NCBI GenBank assembly: GCA_018881555.1
Contig: JACAXG010000065.1
Coordinates: 2,258,363 to 2,322,362 of the forward strand
Length of the DNA stretch: 64,000 nt
Source: Amblyornis subalaris
Lineage: Eukaryota; Chordata; Aves; Passeriformes; Ptilonorhynchidae
Direction of reading: 5' to 3'
The notes under the pieces were generated by a model. The model ran no database searches, had not been told where the DNA came from, and was given only the letters and a program-made list of their open reading frames with translations. Below, piece after piece: positions 53,801 through 64,000 of the stretch (its first letter is position 1; each line of letters starts with the position of its first letter). The position numbers were made by a program, and so were the translations under genes.

Positions 53801-56800
53801 CATGACCTTTGGCTGTCTATCTTTGCCTCTCATCTCCTTTCCTCCCCTTGTGCAATAAAAGCAAGACAGGAGGTAGCTCCCAGTAGGACCAAATTTGCTG
53901 CAGCTGGTTTCAAGTTTTCCGTGCAGTAGTCACCTTTGGCTGCTTTTTAGGGACAAATGTATTTCTATTGTATTTCTAGGGTTTTACTCCATTCTTTTTC
54001 AGTGTACACCAAGTTCTGTTAGGGGTGAGGGACAAGGCTTTAATGATCTCCACTACTCTGCCATGGTAGAGTCCTCAAAGTCTTTCATGAACAGGACACA
54101 GTTTATCCACATTTGAATCATTCAACTGGGAGAGAACAAAGGTGTAATAATGGGCCTCATGTCCAAATCTCTGTGGTTCTTGCCTTCTTGGCATTCCTTC
54201 TGAAAACTCTGAAGATTGTATGTGTGTGTGGTTACCTGGGGAAGATAGGGGAATGAGATGGGAATAACATGAGAAGACAGCATAGCTAGTTTTTATTCCT
54301 CTCTCTAAGTCAATCTGTGTTGGGATTTTCTGTTGGTCTTTGGTCAGAATCCAGGAAGGAAAAAGGAGAAGACTAAAGGTAAAAACTGGCCAATTCATCC
54401 ATGCAGTGGAGAGTGGAATGGAAATAAATACAGCAGTACTAGCAATCTCATACCTGGTGAAAGGAAGAATTGCTAAGGTGAGCAGAGGAGGGATGGCTCA
54501 GGAGACCGGAGACATTAAACACTGTGATCAGCCAGCAAATGAACCACCAGCACCTAAATTCTATAATGTAGTCTTGGCTGGCACGTCATTTGGAGACAAG
54601 GAAAGTGATGTAAGTTAACATAATGTGAATATTTGCGGATAATTTACCATCAGCAGTGACTGTGAGATCACAGTGTTTCCCTGAGGCACCAAGGGCCTAA
54701 AAATGAAGTTTTTGAACGTAAGTGCACAGTAATCTGACTGAAGACAATGTTGTTACACTACTGTTATAGTAATAGATTAAAAATTATTTTAAATAAGGTA
54801 AAATGTTCCTAGAACATTGCTTACATTTCTAATCAAATGCAACACAAGACAGTTTGCCTTAAATATGTAATATATCCCCAAGTTCTCCTTTGTACATACA
54901 AGAAAACAGGTCTGCATTTGGGGTATATGTGTTCCATAGGTTTTCCCTCCTAAATTTAATCCAAATTGGTAATGCTTCTGAAATAAAAAAATAATTACAT
55001 AATACATTTTCTCTTTAGAGTAAGTCTAGCAATTGCCAAAAACTGCTTGTCAATACAATATTAGATCATGTGTGACCCAGACCTCACACATGTCAACAAG
55101 TATATTTGTCTCCTTCTGTTATTTCAAATTACAGGAGAAAGAGACATAATCCTCACTGATCAATTGGGAAAAAAATTCTTTACCTTTTGTTATTTCAATG
55201 CCATCTGTTAAAATAAATCAAATGCCAAACTTACTACATACACAGGGCACTAAAATGGCTTTTTAATTTAGCTTGCATATTTCAAGGAAAGCAATGCATT
55301 TCTATATACTCTGACTTCTTTACATGAATTATTATGTACTGCAAGTGACATCTACTGGAGAAAGCAGAGCTAAATGCCTACTCTACAAACTTATTTTTTT
55401 GCTATTAAAAGGGCCTCCCCTCCAGGAAATACAGCTGTTATTTAATAGAAACCTTGCGTCTATGCCTGCTGAAATGCAGTTACATAAGTGCATTCAGGGT
55501 AGTTAAAATAAAACTGCCCTTTTCATGATACAGAATGTACAGAAGCCTTTTCCTTTTTTGATCTTTTTTTTTTAATAGAGAAGCTGTTAATATCATAAAT
55601 TTGCTGAGTTTACAATAGGAGACTCTTCGAAAGCAGCAGCCGTTTGATCACAGTGAGTAGTCATCCTTGGTGCTATAAAATTACTCTGGATGTATTACAA
55701 AAATATTCACCAAAAGAAAGGTGGCTACAGGTTGAAGTTGAAGCTTGCATGTTAACAGATGCTATACTTTAACAGAAATTTACCTGAAGACCTAACGCAG
55801 AACCATACTACTGTCAATAGTATTGACATTACTACCTAGAAAATCTGAAAGCCTGTGCATTACGTTACCTCATGGTTGAAGCCGTCTACTGGACATAAAT
55901 TCATAAATACCTGCACTATGTTAAAATGCTTGCAATCTGTACCTATCAAATGTTGCATGAGTTTAGTGCCTAATAGCAGCATCTTTAAGAAACACCACTT
56001 CTTTCATTGATATATGATCAAACTCCCACGAACACTGGGACCAATGTCGAAAGCTGTGAACTCAGAGGTTCAGTGCCACTCAGAGCTCCCAGGGGTGTCA
56101 TTACTTCTTAATATGGGCTCTTGAATTCTTGCTTAAAAGCCAGTTCAAGCCCTTGTTTAGATGAAGCACCAAAAAATTTGGACTGTTCTTACTTGATACC
56201 AACACAGTGAAGCCTAAACTACAATTCCAAGCACTTTTAAAACTGCAATGGCAAATCGCTTCTAAAACCACTAAAAATTTGGAAGAAATTTCCCTAGTGT
56301 AGGTCAAACCCTACGGTTTAAATGAATATTCTCCACCAAGCATGGAAATGAATTTCTGAGCCAGAGAAATCAGGTCAGAAAGTAAATAAATAGCTAGCAG
56401 CCATTTAAAAATTTCTTTATCTAATGCAGAGCTTAACTTATTTGCGATTTCCTCCATCAAATATATTTCCCTTTTATTTTATAAGGAAAATTTGATTTTG
56501 AAGGCTAGGCTTTAATGCAGTGAAAAGGGACATCCTTTTATGCAGCAGTCAAGGGAAGATACATTTGTTGGTTTGGAATAAGTGCAGGAGGAGAGATACC
56601 AATAATTGTTGAAATGAGATTAAGTGGATAATCTGTATGTAATATGTCTGGGCCTGATTGTCCCCTCTAGCACTAAAAACGCTACAGAAGAGGCTAAAGG
56701 GATGTTATTTCCCAAAGGATTTCCATGTAGAAAAGGCTCCTGAACTGTTCCAGCACAGGTGAGTCTTAGCCTTTCCCTGGTCTCTGGCAGAATGGACTGG

Positions 56801-59800
56801 AGAAATGTCTCAGACATGCTGGATTCCAGAGTTCAAAACTGTCTGTGTGGAGATAGATCGCATGTGTTCACCTGTGCTCTAAGTTCTTGGCACCTCACTC
56901 CATCCTTTGGCAATATTGTTACATCCATATTCATTCTCAAGCTTCCCTAGCCCCTGGCTATCTCCTGGGATTCATGTTTTCCACAATAGATATGGATAAA
57001 TCCGAGGAAACTATGACTCACATTTTGTCCCTTCCAAGAGATTCCTCTCTACATTTTCTCTTTAGGAACCCTCAAGATTTCCAGACTGCTGATACAGAAT
57101 CCTGAGAAAGAAGGATAATGCAAAAAAGTGATTGATAAGAAGAAAAATGATCTGAATATGTAGAGCCTTTCACCTTTATTCTTGGAAGTATATCAAGACT
57201 TTTAGATTTTTGGATGCAGAGCTGAGAGATTAAGACAGCACTCAAAAACTCACTGATTTTTAAGCATCAGTATTGCCTGTTAGAACTGGTGTTCTCTGGA
57301 CAGGCAAAATACAAAATTGTAATGCAATGGGATTAGTCAACTAAACTGGACCTCAAGCTTTGCCTGTGTCATGTAATTCATAGTTTACAATATGCTGTTT
57401 TATCTAAGTTCACGTTATTTTCTTTTCTAAGTTCATGGAAATTGCCAGAAATTAATTCCTGTTGTCTGCATGATTTTGTCCCACCAAGCAGAGGTTGATC
57501 TCTTCAAATAGATTTCCATTTCTCACCTAAACCAAGCTTTTCAAACTTTCAAGCTTTGAAAATTAAATTTCAATATCATCTTCTAAGCAGTGCTTGCCAA
57601 ATGCCTTACAAATATCTAAAATAGACATGCATTTTTAGAATTTGAAAGGGGCACATATTCTAAAAAATCAGCCCTACACAATAATCTAGCTTTTTGCTGC
57701 AATCAGGTTTCAATCATTTTTGTTCAGCAATTTCATTTTTCTTATTTTCTCTAACAATTGCTAAATATAGCAGTCACAAAAGTGAGAATGTAAATTGCCC
57801 ATTGGAGAATTAGTTCTCATCAGACTCTACTTTTACATTTTGGTGCATTTATATCAGTGTAAGGGAAGTGTAAAAGGGAAAAAAAAAAAAAGAGAAGTAG
57901 ATAATAAGAGGGGAAGGAGTACTACAGATCCCATTTTTGCATTAAGCACCTATGCAGAAGGATTGCAATGTACACGCTAGCCATCAGAAAGGAGAATGTC
58001 TCCAGAAAAGCAGCTGTTTGAGGCATGAATCACAAAAACACCTCCATGATGGTGACAATGAGAAATAATTTTTACAGGTGAAAAAAAAATTGTAGGCTTG
58101 TTCATACATATTGTTTGACCACAGAAAACAAGCCAAAACCTCCTGACTACATTTCGTAGTAAATGACTATATGGCACTTGATTGTGTGTGTCCTGACTTC
58201 TGGTGTGAGGAACATGAATGTTATTTCCTGTGGTTTTGCATGAGACATGTGGGAGCAAGATTACATCTTTCATAAGCTGCCAACCTGATTTCACAGAGTC
58301 TTGAAAAACATGTCCTCTGGGGAGGAGTATCCACAAGTTCTGGATTGCTCTTTGCTTTCTGACCTTTTGATTAGCAGAGCTATGCTAGCAGATATTTGTA
58401 AGAGTATATATGTCCATCCATCTGTCTAGTGTCTGCTTCTAAGGCGGCTGCTGTTCATCCTTCACTCTACCTGAGGGGTACAACATCTTTTCTGTGTTGT
58501 GGCCTTCCTTTCAAAAGGTTTAGGATAAAAAAAATTCAAAAATCTGAATTGGTAGATGAAAAGATTCCTGTCTAAGTAGAGCTGTTTAGAAATCTTCTGA
58601 ATATCCATTTTGATCATCCAACACCTAGAGAAGTTCATTGCTGAAATGCAGCATCTGGAGAAATTGCATTGCCATATAACAGCTAAATCTGCTATTTACT
58701 TGAGATTCATCTTCTTGTGCTGCTGAGATCAATGTGACCAAAGATTATAACCTAGTTGCCAGTCTTCCAGCTTTAACCTTGCAAGATGTGGTATGCAAAG
58801 TTCATCTGCTTACCCAGAAGTGTTTCAGAAACAGTCCCAAAGCTCTTTAATCTGCACATTTGAACTGAAAATTTCCCAAGCATGGGCTTCTTCCTGCATC
58901 TTCTGACATTTTCAGTTCTAGTTCCAAAGAAAAGTACTGTAAGCACAGTCTTTCTCATGATGTTCAGCACTCTCATACTCCTAACATAGGAGAGATCATA
59001 GTCTCAGGTGAAAAAGAGATGCAACCTTATCTTTAAATATACCTCTTTCTCTTTTAATTGTTTGTAAAAGCTCTGAGGAGTAGGCTAAGACAAAATAGGA
59101 TCCTGGTGAATCCAACACAAGAGTGATCAAACAAGTACACAGATCCTCTGGATACTCTCACAGAGAAACTCTTCAATCTCTGCCTCAGAGAAGTGTCAAT
59201 ACCTTATAATGCACAATATTAAATGGGTCCATCAGAACACTGATATATTCTGTGACTGTACAATTTTTTATTATCATAGCAAAAAAATGAAATAAAAATA
59301 TACAAATAATATTTCCATATAATTTAATTTGGTTATATAAATAAACACATTTTAAATAAAGAAAAAGCTTTTAGATACATCAGTTCTTAACTGGCTTTTC
59401 AGGAAAAAACAAACCAACTATTTCTTTGAGATGTGTGTCTGATAGACTGTGAAATAAGCTGTCCTGAATCTCTCCTCTTACACTGCATACTATTGTCATA
59501 TATTATTAATGAACTAGGATGGAACTTGCCTATATAGAAGGACCTGAGGTTCCAGTATATAAGCAATGTTGTTTACACATTACTTTATACTTTTTGCAAG
59601 ATGGTGCCACAGTCCAGAGACTCAGAAAGAAAAATGCAATTAAAATGTGTGGCATAATGCATGAGAACGAGGCAACATGACGTTGCTTGGCAAGTTTACT
59701 TCTTGCATTTCCTATCTTGCAAGGCACTTTCAAGTATTAGACTCTACATGTCATTTTTTATTTCAGTTTATCAAGAACTAGGCAACTACAACAGGTCAAG

Positions 59801-60328
59801 AAAACTTGGAGCCAGAAATCAAATCTGAGCATACCTCTCCATTCTTGTAATAAACCAGCCCAAGACATTTTTACGGTCAGATCCTCAAGTGCTGTGAAAG
59901 GGTAAAGCTGTGCTGAAGTCAATGGAGCTGTATTCAATTTACCCTGGCTCAGAACATGGCCCCTAATCCTTTAACAAGATTTTAATGTTAGCCATGTGAT
60001 TTCTATCTTAAAATCCCTGCAGGCAAGGCTTGGATTGAGCAGGGGTATGATGGGGAAAAAACCTGAATAATTTTTCTTACTTTTTTTTTTAATTTTCGTC
60101 CTTGACTGTCATCTGGTTTTTCAGAAACTCAATATTCATTTGGAAATTAAAAAAATGTACTGTTGCAGAAAACACTTTGAAGCTGTGAAATGAAACTGGT
60201 TCTGAGCTGCATTCTTGCATCTGAAGGAGCTCTGGAAATTTTTCTTTGTGCAGAGTGATTCATTAACTGAAACACTTATTAACAAAAATATCAAGATTCT
60301 GAAACTGTCAGCCTTGGACTTGGGTGTT
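53801..60328. other. Upstream intergenic DNA without recognised genes
   Basis: AT-rich sequence with a very AT-rich part at 59260-59370 and one palindromic relic (59877-59963). Frames of up to about 119 codons exist but have no recognisable domain, consistent start or splice context. Confidence 0.7.
59877..59963. repeat. Palindromic MITE-like relic
   Basis: Left arm CAGATCCTCAAGTGCTG ... GGGTAAA (59900-59906), centre GAAGTCAATGGAGCT, right arm TTTACCC (59938-59944) and end TGGCCCC. This resembles the old amniote palindromic elements with GATCCTCAGCTGGTGTAAAT arms. Family named from memory. Confidence 0.5.
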
Positions 60329-60427
60329 TCAGATGTTCGCCTGTTGTGCTTGGTCAAGGAGGTATCTGACAATCCCAGCAGAAATGCCAAAGCCAATAAA
60401 CCCAACAGTGCTTGCCAGCCCTTCCAT
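60329..60427 (-). CDS. Hypothetical 32-residue single-membrane-span ORF
   Basis: An ATG in a good initiation context (AAAAATGG, A at -3 and G at +4) opens 32 codons ending in TGA. The peptide has a short acidic start (MEGLAS), a Gly/Ile/Phe-rich hydrophobic stretch (TVGFIGFGISAGIVRYLL) that could span a membrane, and a polar tail. The same frame stays open upstream to 60562, and an acceptor-like TATTTTTTCAG ends at about 60459, so it could instead be the last exon of a larger gene. I do not recognise the protein, and a chance ORF of this size is quite possible. Confidence 0.22.
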   Translation of the reverse strand: MEGLASTVGFIGFGISAGIVRYLLDQAQQANI

Positions 60428-60599
60428 TTTTCCAGGTCCAGTACTATCCTGAACTGAAAAAATATTACCAAAGCAAAAACATACCCATCTTCTTGACAGC
60501 CTTACAAATACAAAAAAGAATTTGAAATTCAGAAATTTTAAAAGAAGCACAACAAACCACAAACCACTTCAAGCCTGGAACAAGTGAAAAAGTTCGTCT

Positions 60600-61500
60600 A
60601 GGTATAATAGTCCAATGCCCTACATGGAAAGCTTGTCTTCTCTAAAAGCCTTTGAGGATTTATCAAATCTCCTTTGAAGCACATGTAGATATGATACGTT
60701 AACTACCTCTAGGGTAAATTTTCCCTTCATCTCATTGTCCTTGTGACTTACATTTTATTTTTAATTTTTATATACACATTTCTATCACCTTTTAAGTTAT
60801 TGTTCCTTAACATGCCATTTCCAACCGCAGTTAATCATCTTTCCCTCATTTTGGACTATTGCCATTTAAATGTTTACAGACTGTTATCATAACTTCTTTT
60901 CCTTAAGCGCTAACCATGAAGTACCCTTAGCCTCTCACAAAATAGATCACACCTTGTAATACTTGTTTCTGTCATCATTTCCTGGACTGTCTCTAAGAAA
61001 TGTGCTGTGCATACTGAACATAATAGCAGGCAAATTCATTTACAAAAAAGATAATATAACAAAAAAATTTTTGAAGGATATTCTGAATAGATTGGCTTCT
61101 CCAAGTAGCATGGAATCTGACTAATGATAAGAAATAGAACACCACATCAACCATTAGCAATAAGTTAATAAAAATCTTAATTCATATCTCTTTGTTTTCG
61201 TGAATAGATCTGCTACTTGTGCAACATCATTAAATTGAAACCTCATGTCCAATATGTTCTTATCTCTCATCCCAAATCTTTTCCACATTACTGTTCTTCC
61301 TATAGAACGTTCCTTTGATTTGATGCCAGATAGTATTTTCCTCCACGTATATTATTTTACATTTGTCCACATTTAATTGTATTCATTTTAATGCTTTCTA
61401 AGCTCCTCTGATGTTTGCTATTTTCATTCCTTCCTATTTTGGTATCATCTCTAAATATATTCATTGTACAATTTCCTTTCTCTTTAAGATCAATAGGGTA
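60600..61500 (-). mobile_element. Ancient, decayed CR1-type LINE fragment
   Basis: The plus strand follows the antisense of old CR1 copies: CCTTTGAGGATTTATCAAAT, TTAGCCTCTCACAAAATAG, TTTCCTGGACTGTCTCTAAG, then further along TTACATTTGTCCACATTTAA and TTTTGGTATCATCTCTAAAT. On the minus strand the last segment reads NIFRDDTKIG, a decayed form of the reverse-transcriptase FADD motif context (FADDTKLG). The order of segments is correct for one element. It is far more diverged than the CR1 at 53.3 kb. Confidence 0.65.
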
Positions 61501-61517
61501 AAACCATTACTTTAATG

Positions 61518-61600
61518 TCCTGATTTTCAAAGATGCTGAGCACCTGTCTCTCTTGCAGGCTCCATTTATACCTGTGTACAGAACTGAGCAAGTAAAGTGA
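61518..61600. repeat. MITE-like fragment
   Basis: Contains TCCTGATTTTCAAAGATGCT followed by GAGCACC, the arm of a common old amniote palindromic element (CCTGATTTTCAGAGGTGCTG type). Only one arm is clear. Confidence 0.35.
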
Positions 61601-62780
61601 TTTTCTTTGGCTTCATACTAGAAAAAGATTGAAAAAATATATCTTCTGGATCAACCTAAACCCAAATTATTATTTCTTTTCTTTCTAAAATGCAAACTGA
61701 AAAACATTCATTTTGGATCAACCAAAAGGTTCCTATCAATCTGAGGAAAAACACTTTGTTTCACTTCCCTTTAAAGAAAAGTGATTTCCCTGAAAAATTA
61801 AAAATAGAAACATTTTGAAGTGAAATAGAATTTTAAATAAAAATCAACTATTTTATTCTTTATCAAGAGTTAAATAGAATAATCTTTTTCATTTTGGTGC
61901 TTAAGCAGGTGTCATGAACTTGACATGAGTTCTTAATTTGTTTTATTTATTTTAATCTGCCAAAAAACTAGGGATGATACAATGTGATTTCAAAAAACCG
62001 GATGTTAAAACAATCAATTCCTGAATGGATAGCTAAAAGATTAACTGTAGGAGTCTCTACTTCCAGCTGCTCTTCCAGAAGGTAGATCACATGTACATGG
62101 CTCAACTGGAAGCTTCTGTCCTTCCAGGCTGGGCCCCCAAACCCCTGCTTTGGCCAAATTTCTGTTCCCACTTCTTACCTGACACTGACTTGAAAATGTT
62201 TTTTTTCTTTTTTTTCTTTTTTTTTTTTTTTCCTGTGATAAAATGGTATTGAAACAATTCTGGTAAGCTCTATTTGCTGTGGAAAATTTTGACTCTACTC
62301 CTCTGCTGTGACAGTTGGTATACAGAATTTTCCCATTGTACCACTGATGGCAGGGACACTGCACTTCAGGATAGGCAGAATTTTCTGCACCCTTTACCCA
62401 TGGGAGCACCCACTACATTAGCTGTCTAATAGCTGGTGGAGGGGGAAGTTTTTGGAACTATCATCTTTGAATCAGTATCCAGCAGCATGAGAATCCTATG
62501 GCACTTTTGAACTGGAAGGAATTAATTTTTTACCTGAATGCAGTTCATCGACACCAAAAAATAGGTTGAAGAGGGTAATTTTCTCCTACATCTATTAATG
62601 TAGATGTTCCTTTTAATTGCCATAAGATAATCAATTAAGTAAGGACCTAAATTTTGTTGCATAGAGCATATTACTTTCTATCTGATTCAAAACCTACAAA
62701 GCAGACAAATATTAAATCCAGCTTAGTTTAGTGGAGAAAGAGAATAATCAAGACTCTCTGGCAGAAAAATCTAACCTCAC

Positions 62781-63245
62781 TTGAACATACAGGTGAAAGC
62801 AGTATCACAATTGATAGGTCATTTGTGTAAAGACATTTTGGACGATGGCTACATGGTAGAATATTCAGCTTCAGCACTATCCCCACTCTCCTGCCTACAA
62901 TTAAAACATTATGCCCTTAACTTCCACGACAAGATGGGTTTTCAAAGACCTCTCATGGGAATCAAAACAGTAATTACCTGTTCATCAGGCTCGAGAAGTA
63001 TGAGCTCTCATTTTTATATAGAGCTCATTAAAATAGATTTGGAAGATAAATGCAAATATATGAAGAGGTGGGAAGAATCCCTAGGTAGAGTGATTTCATT
63101 CAAACAGTGGTCTGTAATTTGGCACAGAGCAACTACTACTTCCATAACTATTATTAAAAGAAAGTCAGGACAAAATGTTAGTTAGAGTTGTCTCTTACCT
63201 CTTCATGCACTACAAAATTTTTTTCTGAGTCTGACAATAGAATGA
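62781..63245 (+). mobile_element. L1/Tx1-like LINE relic (C-terminal part of ORF2)
   Basis: The frame from 62781 to 63185 follows the pattern of the region after the reverse transcriptase in L1/Tx1-clade ORF2: DDGYMVEYSASALSPLSCLQ (family: gly-x-x-x-F-x-x-L...YLQL), LKHYALNF, then YMKRWEESLG, WSVIWHRATTTSI and, after one stop at 63186, LLPLHALQNFFLSLT (family: YLTPxRLxKxxPxLS). The spacing of these blocks is right. One stop and many changes mark it as a fossil. L1-like copies are rare in birds compared with CR1. Assignment is by remembered family pattern, without alignment. Confidence 0.5.
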
Positions 63246-64000
63246 AGAGAGGAATAAAAGATTTGTTCCTGTGTTTGGTAAGAATGGCCGTATAATCCAG
63301 CTGATGACCCTGTGTCAACATTGAATTCTGAAGTTATGGAACTATTGGTGTTAGAATGCCTCATCAACTCTGTTAAATTTGGGAAACATTCAGTGAGAGA
63401 CTATATTATGAAGTAAATATTCAGAGTCCATTTCATTGACTAGATCTTCTGGTCTCCTAGGCTGTGATGCACGACTATTAGAGGACAGTAATACAGGTAA
63501 GTCACAAGTGTGAGATACCACGGTTCATCTGCATTGATGAAGACACCTTGGCCCTTTGTTTAGTAGGTAGATTGCCCATTCCATGATGCTGGAACAGGTC
63601 GTATATTTTCTAGTGTTCTGTTCAGAGAGGTTTTAAATTTCTTGTGCACTGTCTGCCTTTTTCTCTACCTTTAAAAGATATTTTTACTTCTACAAATAGG
63701 TTTTGTTGTTGAGAAGGCAATAACTTGTAAATAATAATAATAAGCCTTAAATATGGACACAATTTAATTTCTGAAATCTATAAATGGGTTTTAAAATCTA
63801 AAAATCTCAATATTTGGCCATTAGCTCTATCTTGAATAATCCTAAACTATTATCCTCAGTTATATGAGGTTATTCATATAGAAGAACTATTCCTACTGAA
63901 GTCGATGGCAAAATTCCTTTTCTTTTAACAGAAAGTTTTGCAGATTTTAAGGTTGGAAGACATGACAATCAAGAAAAGTGCCACCTAACTTACACTATGC
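63246..64000. other. Window end, no feature recognised
   Basis: AT-rich sequence with a short AAT repeat near 63730-63742. The LINE relic may continue into its first part in a shifted frame, but I could not follow it. Confidence 0.6.

Overview
This is a piece of vertebrate nuclear DNA, most likely from a bird. It carries the 5' half of the homeobox gene MEIS2 on the minus strand and about 27 kb of the non-coding sequence upstream of it. The bird call rests on a recent-looking CR1 retrotransposon tail near 53.3-53.8 kb and a solo LTR of a family I recognise from bird genomes at 10.7-11.2 kb. The rest of the window is AT-rich, intron-rich and almost free of long open frames. I see no bacterial operon, CRISPR array, rRNA or tRNA.

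MEIS2 reads from right to left. Seven coding exons join in frame: 35991-36002, 34770-35002, 33007-33148, 32445-32495, 31615-31665, 30539-30688 and 20268-20382. They give 754 nt, that is 251 codons plus one base. They encode the N-terminus, the PBX-binding Meis/PKNOX N-terminal domain and the Ser/Gly-rich linker. The homeodomain exons are not here: I found none below 20268, so the last 20 kb is an unfinished intron 7. Exons 1-6 sit within 5.5 kb; introns 6 (10.2 kb) and 7 (over 20 kb) are long and hold mobile-element relics and probable conserved non-coding sequence.

The region around the start codon is CpG-rich (32.3-33.1, 34.5-35.0 and 36.8-37.6 kb), and further CpG-rich blocks lie upstream at 42.2-42.6 and 45.6-46.7 kb. 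About 420 bp upstream of the ATG is an exact PBX-MEIS composite site (TGATTGACAG on the minus strand), which suggests that MEIS2 may control itself. Several AT-rich unique blocks upstream (38.4-38.7, 43.5-43.85, 44.3-44.5, 45.25-45.6, 45.9-46.1 kb) are dense in homeodomain and TGTCA motifs and look like enhancer candidates.

From 46.7 kb to the end there is no gene I recognise. This stretch holds a CR1 tail, a much older CR1 fragment (60.6-61.5 kb), an L1/Tx1-like LINE relic (62.8-63.25 kb), palindromic MITE-like relics and one 32-codon membrane-protein-like ORF of unknown status. I found no clear undescribed system. The best leads are the MEIS/PBX/HOX motif clusters, the 89-bp perfect duplication in intron 6, the L1-like relic and the small ORF at 60.4 kb.
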